Assembly (NCBI RefSeq): GCF_003013395.1
Contig: NZ_PXZM01000036.1
Coordinates: 62,001 to 126,000, forward strand
Direction: 5' to 3'
Source of the DNA: Brevibacillus fortis
Lineage (GTDB): Bacteria > Bacillota > Bacilli > Brevibacillales > Brevibacillaceae
Length of the DNA stretch: 64,000 nucleotides
The translations under genes were made by a program, and so were the position numbers. Position 1 is the stretch's first letter, and the number at the start of each line of letters is the position of its first letter. This document shows, piece by piece, positions 1 to 8,017 of the stretch. The notes beneath the pieces are model-generated. The model ran no database searches, was not told the origin of the DNA, and saw only the letters and a program-made list of their open reading frames with translations.

Positions 1-1
1 T

Positions 2-91
2 TCTGTCTTGCCTTTTTACTGGGAGGAAGGGGAATTGACCCCATTTCTCGTGGTGACGCACGACTCGGGTACGAAAATTGAAAGAAAATAG
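2..91 (+). CDS. C-terminal end of an unidentified protein (partial)
   Basis: An open frame enters from the left edge and ends at a TAG at 89-91; the visible 29 residues end in ...THDSGTKIERK. A hairpin terminator follows directly at 98-130, which supports a real gene end on the plus strand. Nothing in the fragment identifies the family, and no function is assigned. Confidence 0.5.
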   Translation, partial: SVLPFYWEEGELTPFLVVTHDSGTKIERK

Positions 92-97
92 ATCAAG

Positions 98-130
98 CGC
101 GGGGGCTGTTTCCCGCGTTTTTCTTTTTTC
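98..130 (+). terminator. Rho-independent terminator
   Basis: CGCGGG (98-103) pairs with CCCGCG (112-117) and is followed by a T-rich run. It closes the gene that enters from the left edge. Confidence 0.7.
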
Positions 131-191
131 CGTTCATGGTATCATGATGTTGTTGAATGGTTCGTTTCGTGAAGAAGGGCAGGGCCTGTAA

Positions 192-1121
192 ATGAAAAAT
201 TTCATGATTGGTCAATACGGAAAATTTGATCAAGCAAAGTACGTCAGAGATTTTAAGGAGGGCTTCTATGGAATAGAAGCTTGCCTGTTTGATTCTGATG
301 AGGACATTCTGATATTGCAGCGGGAGTCGAGAGCAAGAGGGTTTTCGATTGGCGTTCATTTTCCGCTTCGTGCAGGTCAATCCGTGCTACGAGATGCCCT
401 TTTTATGGATGCTGATGATCAGACGAGAGCAGAGGCATATGAATGGATGGAGAGGGAATTGGCGTTTATGGCATCCCTACAGCCAACCTACGTCTTATTT
501 CATTACCCGAAGCCGGTTATTTTGGATGATCGCGTGGATTGGCGTACATGGCGCTTTTATGATTCGCGAGAGTATGTATGGGAGCATGTCTTGACAGAAG
601 CGGAGTTTCAATACCGTAGTGAGCAGCTGTTTGCGTGGTTGGCTGAGAAAGGCAAGGAGCTTCGCTTCACGCCCGTCTTGGAGCTCGACGCCCTTAATCG
701 CTATGTGTATGAGTCTGTATTTTTAGAACGATTGCTATTAAAATATCCTACGATCAAGCTCTGCCTCGACACGGGCCGCTTGTTTCTTCAAGAAAAAATT
801 GACCCGTTTTTCGATGCGCGTCACGTCATCCAAACATATGCAAAATATGCATGGAGCATTCATTTGAAGAGTATGAAGGTGACTGCTGATACCGTTGAAT
901 TCGTTCACTATCCCGTTCTTCCCGAATGTATACCGGAAGAAGGATGGGCTCCAATCGAGTCCTACCTAACAATCATCAGGAAAGAAAACCCGCACGTAAA
1001 GATCATGTTCGAGCATCGTTCCGACCAAGTAACAGACGAACAACTTGAGCGTTGCTATCGTTGGGTGAAGCAACTCTTATCTGAACCTCATGAACCTACT
1101 TCCAATAGTAATTCAACATAG
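192..1121 (+). CDS. TIM-barrel sugar-phosphate isomerase/epimerase-like protein
   Basis: A 309-residue protein with the layout of the xylose isomerase-like/AP endonuclease family 2 TIM barrels. Candidate metal or substrate residues sit in the usual strand ends: HFPL near residue 56, LFHYPKP near 102, LELD near 165, CLDTGRLF near 191, HLK near 225 and FEHR near 274. The family includes sugar isomerases, epimerases and endonuclease IV; the substrate cannot be read from sequence. The ATG at 192 has a weak upstream AGGG; an ATG at 204 is an alternative. Its 3' end overlaps the convergent gene at 1088 by 34 bp. Cytoplasmic; no operon partner on this strand. Confidence 0.65.
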   Translation: MKNFMIGQYGKFDQAKYVRDFKEGFYGIEACLFDSDEDILILQRESRARGFSIGVHFPLRAGQSVLRDALFMDADDQTRAEAYEWMERELAFMASLQPTYVLFHYPKPVILDDRVDWRTWRFYDSREYVWEHVLTEAEFQYRSEQLFAWLAEKGKELRFTPVLELDALNRYVYESVFLERLLLKYPTIKLCLDTGRLFLQEKIDPFFDARHVIQTYAKYAWSIHLKSMKVTADTVEFVHYPVLPECIPEEGWAPIESYLTIIRKENPHVKIMFEHRSDQVTDEQLERCYRWVKQLLSEPHEPTSNSNST

Positions 1122-2032
1122 CGCCCTGCATCTTGAATCAGCCAGTACGGAAATCTGGGACCGTGTATGTACAAATCGGTGGCTGTGACGAGCATCGTCT
1201 TCACTCGGTTTGTATCACCCATTTTCTGCGCGCATACACCCATCGTCATCCAAGGGTATAAATCACCAGTTTGAAATGTATCAAAATGCGGGAACGCGTC
1301 TGTGATCCTCTGATAGAGCAGCGAGGCGGTATTGGCATCAGTCAAGCTGTAGACAATAGGAAACGCTTGGGAAGTGACGTCCGGATACCATTTTCGCCAG
1401 CCGGGGTACGTACGATCATACATTGCATAAGACTTGCGAATCCGACTGTACATGCCACTGATGCCGAGCTCGCAGGCTTTGGCGCGTGCAGCCGCTTCCT
1501 CGGCAGCCTCCACATTTCCGATCAACGAAAATAAAAACGAAGCATCTGCCAGCCCCTTGGCCACCTCGCAATTGTCCATCAAATATTTGACCCGATACGA
1601 ATGCTTCGCCCAGGTCAGGCCGTCCTTCTGTTGAAGGCGGGCAACTGCTTGGAGAAGGGTCATCAGTTTGGCATGGTTGGCAAGCAGCCAGTCCATACGC
1701 CCCGTTGCTCGAATCCATTCCGCAAGCAAGCTGAAATAAGTGGTGTGGTAGCTATCTTCGCTATCATTTGTGCCAGTATCAATTTCTTTGCCTTGTTCAA
1801 GACGAAAATCATTCATATAGCCGTCCGAATTCAGGTTTTGCAAATACCAATCGAGATGACCGCGAACAGCCTCTACCTGCTTCATGCGAATGAGGGAAAT
1901 CAGTCCAAGGTTGGTGAAGTACGGATTGATTTGATCACGTTTGGGGCCAAGTCGAAAGGTACCGCTCGGCAATTGGCAGGATAGCAAAAAACTTGTTTGA
2001 TTCAACGCCATTTTTTGCATCCATTTTTCCAT
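1088..2032 (-). CDS. Six-hairpin glycosidase-like conserved protein
   Basis: A 314-residue helical protein with repeated alpha-hairpin character, aromatic-rich segments and acidic patches (NDSEDSYHTTYF near residue 88, YPDVTSQAFP near 219, GDLYPWMT near 256) that recall (alpha/alpha)6-barrel carbohydrate-active proteins. No signal peptide. The fold assignment is a guess from composition and motif style; the reaction is unknown. The ATG has a GAGGAG Shine-Dalgarno nine bases upstream. It lies 21 bp behind the DUF2515 gene on the same strand, so the two are probably co-transcribed, and it overlaps the convergent 192-1121 gene at its 3' end. Confidence 0.5.
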   Translation of the reverse strand: MEKWMQKMALNQTSFLLSCQLPSGTFRLGPKRDQINPYFTNLGLISLIRMKQVEAVRGHLDWYLQNLNSDGYMNDFRLEQGKEIDTGTNDSEDSYHTTYFSLLAEWIRATGRMDWLLANHAKLMTLLQAVARLQQKDGLTWAKHSYRVKYLMDNCEVAKGLADASFLFSLIGNVEAAEEAAARAKACELGISGMYSRIRKSYAMYDRTYPGWRKWYPDVTSQAFPIVYSLTDANTASLLYQRITDAFPHFDTFQTGDLYPWMTMGVCAQKMGDTNRVKTMLVTATDLYIHGPRFPYWLIQDAGRYVELLLEVGS

Positions 2033-2053
2033 GAGACTGATCTCCTCTCCAAG

Positions 2054-3109
2054 CTACGTGATTACTGAGACAAGTTTGACTCCATATTCGATCCATTGCA
2101 AGGAACGCACATATGAATCACTGTCGATAGAAGGCAGTGAAGCAGGTTCTTTCACTACCTTGTGCCATTTTTCATCTCGAAACCAATCTACCCCATCTGC
2201 TGGATCGTGTCCATAATCAGTCCATGCATCTTGTAGGCGCGGACTGTATATTTTCGGAGTTCCCTGTAGCAGCTCATGTCCATCCAATCGCAATTGGTAC
2301 TCAACTTCTGTGATCGGCTGAGTATGATGAGAGGTGAACAAATGCGGCCAATAATCCGCTCGTGAGCCTGTATGAGGAATACGAGAGCAGTAGGAGACGA
2401 TTTTCTCAAAACGAAAACGATCCCCAAATATTTGCTGGTACAACGACTTTCCAATCTGAATGCGGCTGTTGACGGCGGGAAAATGGTGGACGTTCAACCC
2501 GATTAGGCTGAGTCTACGGTCAGTGGGATGTGCTTTATAAGGAATGAGCACTTGGTTCATCGAGAGAGCCGATTGGGCGACGAAAGCAAACGAAGCGAAG
2601 ATACGATTCAGTGTAAATGGCTTCTGTACGACACGTTGTTCGATATACTGCTGTTCATTGACGATGAGTGCATGTGAAATGCGCGCGCTGTCTTTGGAAG
2701 CGAGGAACTCCTGCCAATACGATTGCATAAAGACTGAAACACCGAGTGGCGCCAAAAGCTTTGTTAAATCTGTCCCTGTTCGTTTCATCTCCGCATAGAG
2801 AAGTAATTGCGGATAGGCATCGTGAAAAATTAGCCAGTTACATCTCTCCAAAAACCAAAAGAAGGGCTCGATCGCTTGTGCATCCATGATCAGCGGTAGC
2901 CATTCCCCTTTTAAATCGGTCATGCTCCACCCGCCATTTCGTGAGACCATATGGGCCAATAACGCCCAGTGAACCTCTTGGTGCTCGAGATAAAAGGCGA
3001 GGTATGCTTGTGTGCGGGTGACATTGTTGCGATTGGCTTTGGTTGTTGCTTGTCTGATTTGAGCAACCAGGTGCTGCTCGTCGATAGTCGTAGCTGTCAG
3101 GTATGTCAT
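2054..3109 (-). CDS. DUF2515 family protein (YppC-like)
   Basis: A 351-residue cytoplasmic protein resembling Bacillus subtilis YppC (DUF2515). The N-terminal part carries the NNVTRTQAYLAFY and HWALLAHMVSRNGG segments (about residues 27-62) that I associate with this family. Function is not established. AAGGAG lies six bases before the ATG. First gene of a likely two-gene unit with the 1088-2032 gene, and separated from the small gene upstream by a hairpin terminator. Confidence is for the family, not for a role. Confidence 0.7.
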   Translation of the reverse strand: MTYLTATTIDEQHLVAQIRQATTKANRNNVTRTQAYLAFYLEHQEVHWALLAHMVSRNGGWSMTDLKGEWLPLIMDAQAIEPFFWFLERCNWLIFHDAYPQLLLYAEMKRTGTDLTKLLAPLGVSVFMQSYWQEFLASKDSARISHALIVNEQQYIEQRVVQKPFTLNRIFASFAFVAQSALSMNQVLIPYKAHPTDRRLSLIGLNVHHFPAVNSRIQIGKSLYQQIFGDRFRFEKIVSYCSRIPHTGSRADYWPHLFTSHHTQPITEVEYQLRLDGHELLQGTPKIYSPRLQDAWTDYGHDPADGVDWFRDEKWHKVVKEPASLPSIDSDSYVRSLQWIEYGVKLVSVIT

Positions 3110-3134
3110 CGGTAGCTCCTTCTCTTTTACATGG

Positions 3135-3168
3135 AAAAAAGCAGGTCCACTGGGTGACCCGCTTTTTC
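3135..3168 (-). terminator. Hairpin terminator between small ORF and DUF2515 gene
   Basis: AAAAAGC...GCTTTTT stem with an inner GGTC/GACC pair and one mismatch; T-rich on both strands, so it could work in both directions. On the minus strand it ends the 46-residue gene. Confidence 0.6.
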
Positions 3169-3169
3169 C

Positions 3170-3310
3170 TCAACCAATCATTTCTAGTACGAGAAGCCGA
3201 ACGAGTAGTTTTTCCTTGGCTTCCTCCCACGTATTCGCAAAAATAACAACTTGCTCCGATTGGAACTCAGTTTCCGCGACAAAAATCCCATCTTGTTCGT
3301 AGATGTTCAT
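3170..3310 (-). CDS. Small conserved-type protein of unknown function, 46 aa
   Basis: The frame reads ATG at 3310 to TGA at 3170 (46 residues), starting MNIYEQDGIF and containing an ANTWEEAKEKL helix. AAAGGA lies about seven bases upstream of the ATG and a terminator follows immediately, so it looks like a genuine small gene. The beta-strand then helix pattern resembles short tail domains, but no family is recognised. It is divergent from the HesB-like gene at 3412. Confidence 0.55.
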   Translation of the reverse strand: MNIYEQDGIFVAETEFQSEQVVIFANTWEEAKEKLLVRLLVLEMIG

Positions 3311-3411
3311 TGATGATCGTCCTTTCTGCTGCCTTTCAAGCATTGTATGCTATCATGTAAGAGATGATGCATCCAGCAATCTGGGAAATCATGAGAAGGG
3401 TGGCACCAAAC

Positions 3412-3720
3412 ATGATAGTAAAAGTCACAAAAGAAGCAGTAGAACGCATGGAAAGTACAGACAAGCCCATTCGTATCAACGGTGAACTAGTCGGTGGTTG
3501 CGGGATGAATGTAGAGTATGCGTTGTGGTGGGATACCCAAGGTCCAGAAGATGAAGTCTACCAGGTCGATTCTTTGGCGTTTCTGATAGATCGCGAAACC
3601 ATTGCCTATATTGGGTCTGATATGCTTACCATTGATTATCGTGCGCAGCAAGGCTTTCGCATGGTTACGCCACAGCAAATTTTGGCGTATGGCCTTCAGC
3701 TAAAAGAGCGCTGGAGCTAA
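3412..3720 (+). CDS. HesB/IscA-like (Fe-S biogenesis fold) protein lacking the CGC tail
   Basis: 102 residues from an ATG at 3412, which has AGAAGGGTGG eight bases upstream; an in-frame ATG at 3364 would add 16 poorly supported residues. VKVTKEAVERM, then GGCGMNVEY, then FLIDRETIAYIGSDMLTIDY follow the A-type iron-sulfur carrier fold. In true IscA/SufA proteins a C-terminal Cys-Gly-Cys completes the metal site; here only the central Cys is present and the tail ends LQLKERWS. It therefore belongs to the degenerate HesB-like group and is probably not a canonical cluster carrier. Its stop codon abuts the stop of the convergent DUF441 gene with no spacer. Confidence 0.65.
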   Translation: MIVKVTKEAVERMESTDKPIRINGELVGGCGMNVEYALWWDTQGPEDEVYQVDSLAFLIDRETIAYIGSDMLTIDYRAQQGFRMVTPQQILAYGLQLKERWS

Positions 3721-4170
3721 TCACTTCGGGAAAAATTGTAAAATAAAGGCGAGAATACCTGCTGCAATTAAAGGACCGACTGCAACACCGCGGAAAAAAG
3801 TGACACCAGCGATCGTACCGATCAGTAAGCCTGTAACGATCAACGGGTTTTGCGACATCAATATGGTTCCTTTTCCGGCCAGGTAGGCAACAAATATACC
3901 AACACCGACGGCAAGTATCGATTGCCAGTTCATAAAAATCTCCAAAATTGACGAAGGATTGATTTTACCGCTTGCAAGCGGAGTCATGATGCCGATCGTC
4001 AGGATAATGATCCCGAGTTGTAGTCCATGCTGCTCGAGCAGCGGGAAAAAACGGTCCAATGATAAAAGCCTCATTAAGAGAAGGACCGCAACTGCAATGG
4101 ATACGGTTGCGTTGTTACCGACGACACCGAGCGCCAGTAGTACCAAGAGGATGAGAGAAATCCAGTCCAT
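3721..4170 (-). CDS. DUF441 family integral membrane protein
   Basis: A 149-residue protein made almost entirely of hydrophobic segments, with about four membrane spans (near residues 3-35, 47-66, 82-100 and 110-145). The order LASGKINPSSI (near 65) and later TGLLIGTIAGVTFFRGVAVGPLIAAG is typical of DUF441 (YtwI/YeaL family), whose function is unknown. The Shine-Dalgarno before the ATG at 4170 is weak. Convergent with, and directly abutting, the HesB-like gene. Confidence 0.75.
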   Translation of the reverse strand: MDWISLILLVLLALGVVGNNATVSIAVAVLLLMRLLSLDRFFPLLEQHGLQLGIIILTIGIMTPLASGKINPSSILEIFMNWQSILAVGVGIFVAYLAGKGTILMSQNPLIVTGLLIGTIAGVTFFRGVAVGPLIAAGILAFILQFFPK

Positions 4171-4236
4171 GTGCAGGTTGGCTCACTTTCGTTTTTCTTA
4201 GTATATCCATGCTGCTACCACATGTGCCCGGGCAAG

Positions 4237-4285
4237 AAAAAAGAGATCGGCATTGCACAAGAGTGCGAGTGCCGATCTCTTTTTT
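4237..4285. terminator. Strong bidirectional hairpin terminator
   Basis: A 16-bp perfect stem, AAAAAAGAGATCGGCA (4237-4252) with its complement at 4270-4285, flanked by A and T runs. It lies just at the stop codon of the YfhH gene on the minus strand. Confidence 0.8.
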
Positions 4286-4597
4286 CTAGTCGAACCACAG
4301 TTCCAGCATTCCTACTGGAAAACCTGTCTGTTCGTCCGAATCAGGGAAACGTCCCCAAGCGAAGACGCCGTTGAAATAATCGATGGTAAACGGCTGATCG
4401 TAATCAGGCACACTGTATTTGCTGCCGATTCGGAACTCATCTGTTCCTAAATAGTACGATTTCGCCATGAAGTACTTTTGTGTAATGATAGCGAGCTGTG
4501 AGTGATCACCAAGCTTCTTTTTCTCGTTCGCTTCGACGTGCAGGCGCTCCATTTCCTCCTGCAGCTCGGCGAGTGTCATTTGACTGTACAAACGCAA
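4286..4597 (-). CDS. yfhH: DUF1811 family protein YfhH
   Basis: 103 residues if translation begins at the TTG at 4597, which has AGGGGG seven bases upstream. The longer frame to 4825 is rejected because its first 76 residues are not protein-like and overlap the divergent SDR remnant. The sequence MRLYSQMTLAELQEEM, then FMAKSYYLGTDEF, then IDYFNGVFAWGR matches the DUF1811/YfhH family of Bacillota. The function is unknown; it is a small cytoplasmic protein. A strong terminator overlaps its stop codon. Confidence 0.75.
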   Translation of the reverse strand: MRLYSQMTLAELQEEMERLHVEANEKKKLGDHSQLAIITQKYFMAKSYYLGTDEFRIGSKYSVPDYDQPFTIDYFNGVFAWGRFPDSDEQTGFPVGMLELWFD

Positions 4598-4699
4598 CGG
4601 ACTGCCCCCTTTCCATACAGGTATATTGTAGCAAAAGACAAGGGAAAAGGCGATGGATGCAGAATCCTCTAAGGGAACGAAAGGGGAGGCGTTTCGAAA

Positions 4700-4843
4700 A
4701 TGACACGTTTTGAATTGCATGGAAAAAAAGCAATCATAACAGGTGCTGGAAGAGGAATTGGGAAGGCACTTGCATTGGGTATCGCAGAAGCGGGGGCGGA
4801 GGTCGCGGTAGTCTCGCATGTCCATATACGGGTTTTAAAATAA
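4700..4843 (+). pseudogene. N-terminal remnant of a short-chain dehydrogenase/reductase
   Basis: An ATG with AAAGGGGAGG about nine bases upstream opens a 47-codon frame beginning MTRFELHGKKAIITGAGRGI. This is the first strand-loop-helix of an SDR Rossmann fold with the TGxxxGIG nucleotide motif. After about 40 residues, where an SDR should continue for about 200 more, the frame runs into VHIRVLK and a stop. The remaining Rossmann fold and the catalytic Ser-Tyr-Lys are absent in this window. It is best read as the 5' stump left by a deletion, with its ribosome binding site intact. It is divergent from yfhH. Confidence 0.75.
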
Positions 4844-4872
4844 AAAAAGGGGCATTCCCAGTTGGGAATGCC
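4842..4872 (-). terminator. Minus-strand terminator
   Basis: GGCATTCCCA (4851-4860) pairs with TGGGAATGCC (4863-4872); the T run lies on the minus strand at 4842-4848. Probably the end of transcripts coming from the hydrolase gene at 5151-5774 or from a promoter within the intervening AT-rich stretch. Confidence 0.7.
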
Positions 4873-5150
4873 TAATTATTGGGGGCGATTGAGAAAAAGA
4901 ACGACTGATTGTTCTATGACTGGTTTGCTCTCACCCAAAACAGTCAATCAATCAAAGCTATTAGCGTAGGCATACTCAGATTGAACGATCGATCTAAACA
5001 TGCTTACGTTAAAAAGTCATCCAAAGAAGATAATCGAACTTTTTCTCAATGCGTTGAAAAAGTGCTTACATCTACAACATAGCAAGCAAAAGTAAAACAT
5101 CAATAAAATAAAAATAAAGTATTATTAAATCTTTTTCTGTAAGTAGCGCG
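4873..5150. other. AT-rich intergenic stretch, no gene seen
   Basis: About 280 bp of very AT-rich sequence between the minus-strand terminator and the hydrolase stop codon. It contains a CAATCAATCAAA tract and, on the minus strand, a possible TTGATG-16-TATGTT promoter near 5075-5105. No frame with a ribosome binding site was found. It may be 3' UTR of the hydrolase or a short unannotated transcript ending at 4842. Confidence 0.4.
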
Positions 5151-5774
5151 TTAACGAGCGAAACGATGGTTACCGATCTCAACCGTTACAGGACGTGACC
5201 AAATCCACTTGGATGTAGCTGTATCAGGATTGAAGAAGTAAAGGGAACCATTGCTCGGATCTTTTCCATTCACCGCGTCCTGGACCGCTTTTCTCGTACT
5301 CTCATTTGATTGATGTGTCAGATTGCCGTCATGGACAGGCGAAAACGCATTGGGAGCATAAATAACCTCCCGTACCGTATTTGGAAATTCATCTGAAGCA
5401 ACCCGATTCAATACAACGGCAGCAATCGCTACCTGTCCTTCATACGGTTCTCCCCGGCCTTCCGCATACACTAACCGGGCGAGCAGTTCCATATCCCTCG
5501 TAGAAATCTTCACTTTTCCATTGCGAACCACTTTTGGGCGACTATCACGACTGACCTGCACAGACTCGCGATTTACGGCTGTAGCAGATGTGGTTGGTTT
5601 CTTTTCCTTCTTCGATACTTGTTCCGATGGCGCCTGTGCACTACCGAGAACAGGGAGTATTTGTACTGGTTGTGGTGCCATTGCACTTGTCGGTGTGACA
5701 AATAAGCATAATAGCATCAAGCCAAAACTGTTCAAAAAGAAGAAAAAGCGCGTTGGCGCTTCTCGTGTCAACAT
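5151..5774 (-). CDS. SleB/CwlJ-type cell wall hydrolase
   Basis: 207 residues from the ATG at 5774, which has AAGGAG 11 bases upstream; a GTG at 5786 overlaps that Shine-Dalgarno and is rejected. A hydrophobic segment near residues 10-32 looks like a signal peptide or anchor. A low-complexity linker with VSKKEKKP follows, then a Hydrolase_2 domain (about 90-207) with LLARLVYAEGRGEPYEGQ, VLNRV, APNAFSPV and the terminal SKWIWSRPVTVEIGNHRF. The Glu in YAEGRGE is the expected catalytic acid of SleB-type lytic transglycosylases, which open spore cortex peptidoglycan. No N-terminal peptidoglycan-binding repeat is present, so it is shorter than SleB. It could act in germination or vegetative wall turnover. 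Confidence 0.8.
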   Translation of the reverse strand: MLTREAPTRFFFFLNSFGLMLLCLFVTPTSAMAPQPVQILPVLGSAQAPSEQVSKKEKKPTTSATAVNRESVQVSRDSRPKVVRNGKVKISTRDMELLARLVYAEGRGEPYEGQVAIAAVVLNRVASDEFPNTVREVIYAPNAFSPVHDGNLTHQSNESTRKAVQDAVNGKDPSNGSLYFFNPDTATSKWIWSRPVTVEIGNHRFAR

Positions 5775-5837
5775 GGTGTGAACCACTCCTTTTCGCTTTT
5801 TGCGTTTTGATTGCGGAAGCGAATCAGGTCTTTTGCA

Positions 5838-5866
5838 AGTCTATCGGTCTTGTCGGAATGGTTCAA
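5838..5866 (-). promoter_or_regulatory. Sigma-A type promoter of the hydrolase gene
   Basis: On the minus strand TTGAAC (5861-5866), 17-bp spacer, TAGACT (5838-5843). It lies about 65 bp upstream of the ATG at 5774 and suggests vegetative expression rather than a forespore-only promoter. Confidence 0.5.
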
Positions 5867-5945
5867 GAGGTAATTGGTTCCATAGGACTATTTACAAATT
5901 GACTTTAATCGTGAAAGTGTTTTCATGAATGGACGAATTCCCCTA

Positions 5946-5981
5946 TAAAAAAAGCCACTTTCCCGATGAGAAAGTGGCTTT
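5946..5981 (-). terminator. Terminator of the peptidyl-prolyl isomerase gene
   Basis: AAAGCCACTTTC (5951-5962) pairs with GAAAGTGGCTTT (5970-5981); the T run lies on the minus strand. It is 22 bp past the isomerase stop codon. Confidence 0.8.
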
Positions 5982-6003
5982 CGTGTGCAACTGGAAGCTG
6001 CTC

Positions 6004-6711
6004 TTATTTTTCCGTAATCGTAATGGATTTAATGGTAATCGTTTGCTCCGGAATACTTGATTCACCAGTTTGTGGGTTTTTCTTTACTTTAGTTCCTGCA
6101 ATTTTTTGAACGATATCCATGCCACCCGTAACTTTTCCGAAAATCGTGTAATTCGGAGAGTTGTCCAAGCCGGTCACGTCAGGTCCAGAACCAATGAAGA
6201 ATTGGCTACCATTCGTGTTTTTACCAGAATTCGCCATAGCAACCACGCCTGGTTCATATTTATGACCATTTTTCAATTCGTCTTCAAACGTGTAACCTGG
6301 ACCACCCATTCCAGATCCCAATGGATCGCCTGTTTGAATCATGAAGTCTTTGATGATGCGGTGGAACGTGATGCCATCATAGTACTTGTCCTTTGCGAGG
6401 AAAACAAAGTTATTTACTGCAATCGGGGCTTCTTTTTCAAACAGATCGATCGTAATGTCTCCCATGGAAGTAGAGATTTTCGCTTGATAGTCCTTTGCTT
6501 TGTCGATCTGCATTGCCGGAGCCTTCTCGTATTTCTTCTCTCCGGTTGGGCCCGGTGGGTTAGCAGGCTCTTTGGATGCTGGTTTCTCTGCTGGTTTCTC
6601 TGCTGGCGTAGTCGGCTGATTAGGAGCGGCTTCATTGCTTCCTGTAGAACAACCCGTAACCAAGGCGATTGCCGTCAGACATGTGAACAGAGTTGTAATC
6701 ATTTTTCTCAT
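6004..6711 (-). CDS. Cyclophilin-type peptidyl-prolyl isomerase, lipoprotein
   Basis: 235 residues from the ATG at 6711 (AAGGAAG nine bases upstream; the GTG at 6720 sits on the Shine-Dalgarno). A lipoprotein signal peptide ends in the lipobox LVTGC (Cys about residue 21), then a Pro/Lys/Glu-rich tether (about 25-70) with an AEKPAEKPASKEP repeat, then a cyclophilin domain (about 75-235). Family motifs are visible: ITFHRIIKDFMIQTGD, SGMGGPGYTFEDE, VVAMANSG, NGSQFFI and YTIFGKV. It should catalyse prolyl cis-trans isomerisation of proteins on the outer face of the membrane. Single gene with its own promoter and terminator; divergent from the PLP enzyme gene. Confidence 0.9.
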   Translation of the reverse strand: MRKMITTLFTCLTAIALVTGCSTGSNEAAPNQPTTPAEKPAEKPASKEPANPPGPTGEKKYEKAPAMQIDKAKDYQAKISTSMGDITIDLFEKEAPIAVNNFVFLAKDKYYDGITFHRIIKDFMIQTGDPLGSGMGGPGYTFEDELKNGHKYEPGVVAMANSGKNTNGSQFFIGSGPDVTGLDNSPNYTIFGKVTGGMDIVQKIAGTKVKKNPQTGESSIPEQTITIKSITITEK

Positions 6712-6758
6712 CTTATGCACCTTCCTTTGTTTCGTACTGTTGGGTGGTTCGGTTTCGA

Positions 6759-6764
6759 ATTATA
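6759..6764 (-). promoter_or_regulatory. Extended -10 promoter of the isomerase gene
   Basis: On the minus strand TGTTATAAT, a perfect extended -10, with TTGGCA 19 bp upstream as a weak -35. About 50 bp before the ATG at 6711. Confidence 0.5.
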
Positions 6765-6846
6765 ACACAAGTAGTTTAGCTTTTGCCAATCCGCTAGTTT
6801 CCTTTCCAATCTCGCGTGGTATGATTGGGAGAAAAGGGTGATCAAT

Positions 6847-7995
6847 GTGGCAGAGCGATTTGAGACCAAAACGGTACATATTGGACATGACCCTTTGCGG
6901 CGAGTAAAGAGCAAATCTACACCGATTTATCAAACCTCCGTATTTGCCTTCGAAGGCTTGGAAGAAGTAGAACAGTACTACGTCGGCGAAGGAGAATACT
7001 TGTATACCCGAAATGGCAACCCCAACCAAGCAGAGCTGGCTCGTGCAATCGCTGTTTTAGAAGGAGCAGAAGCAGGCGTCAGTGCTGCCTCCGGTATGGG
7101 AGCGATCATGGCGGGTTTACTTGCCGTTCTTTCCCCTGGTGATCACGTGCTGGCTTCCCATGAAATTTATGGCGGTACCTATGCTCTACTGCACAAGGAG
7201 CTTTCTCGGTTTGGGATCGAGCTTGAGTGCATCCAGCTTGGCCAAATGACAAATCTTGCCGATCATGTTCGCCCATCTACGCGGATGTTTTTCTTGGAGA
7301 CCATCACAAATCCGCTATTGACAGTTGTGGAACTGCCTTACTGGATCAAGGAAGCAAAGCATCTTGGCTTAACCGTCATGGTGGATAATACGTTTGCAAC
7401 TCCGTATTTGGTACAACCAATTTCGTTCGGAGCAGATCTCGTGGTACATAGTGGAACCAAATACATTGGTGGACATAGTGATGTGACGTCGGGTGTCCTG
7501 GTTGGATCCCATGCGAAAGTCAAGCGTGCCACGGAGATTGTAGCCAACTACGGTGCATCGCTCAGTCCTTTTGAGGCCTGGTTGACATCTCGCGGTTTGA
7601 AAACATTGGCAGTGAGAATGGAGCGTCAATGCGATAATGCCAGCCAGATCGCTGCGTTTCTTCGTGATCATCCTGCAGTTGGACAAGTATATTACCCAAG
7701 TCCTACCGATACCTTCTTTTTTTCACGGCAAAAACAGGGGGCAATGGTATCATTTGTACTGGCAGACGAGACGAAGATTTACGACTTTTACCGGGCACTT
7801 GACTGGATCAAATTAGCTCCGTCCCTTGCAGGAGTGGAGACGAGTGTCTCTCATCCCGTTACGACATCCCACCGTGCTTTTTCTGAAGAGCAGCGCAGGG
7901 AGACTGGAATTACGATGGGACTGGTACGGTTATCGGTCGGAATCGAGGCTGTTCAAGACATTCTGTTAGAATTAGATGCCGCATTAGGGAAATAA
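6847..7995 (+). CDS. Cys/Met metabolism PLP-dependent enzyme
   Basis: 382 residues from the GTG at 6847, with AAAAGGGTG about six bases upstream; a GTG at 6838 lies inside that ribosome binding site. Motifs of the cystathionine gamma-synthase/beta-lyase/methionine gamma-lyase family are clear: TPIYQTSVF, YLYTRNGNPNQ, SAASGMGAI, VDNTFATPY and HSGTKYIGGHSD with the PLP lysine near residue 205, ending in VRLSVGIE. These enzymes handle C-S bonds in transsulfuration or methionine breakdown. Which reaction applies cannot be read here, because neighbours give no pathway and I see no S-box leader in the about 80 bp before the start. An extended -10 (TGGTATGAT near 6819) probably drives it. Confidence 0.85.
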   Translation: MAERFETKTVHIGHDPLRRVKSKSTPIYQTSVFAFEGLEEVEQYYVGEGEYLYTRNGNPNQAELARAIAVLEGAEAGVSAASGMGAIMAGLLAVLSPGDHVLASHEIYGGTYALLHKELSRFGIELECIQLGQMTNLADHVRPSTRMFFLETITNPLLTVVELPYWIKEAKHLGLTVMVDNTFATPYLVQPISFGADLVVHSGTKYIGGHSDVTSGVLVGSHAKVKRATEIVANYGASLSPFEAWLTSRGLKTLAVRMERQCDNASQIAAFLRDHPAVGQVYYPSPTDTFFFSRQKQGAMVSFVLADETKIYDFYRALDWIKLAPSLAGVETSVSHPVTTSHRAFSEEQRRETGITMGLVRLSVGIEAVQDILLELDAALGK

Positions 7996-8017
7996 TTCAA
8001 AAAACTTTGCCACATTA

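Noticed and set aside
4598-4825. N-terminal extension of the YfhH frame
   Set aside because: It overlaps the SDR remnant on the other strand and does not resemble the family; the TTG at 4597 has a good Shine-Dalgarno.
6770-6846. S-box (SAM) riboswitch before the Cys/Met enzyme
   Set aside because: The region between the divergent genes is too short and lacks the conserved core.
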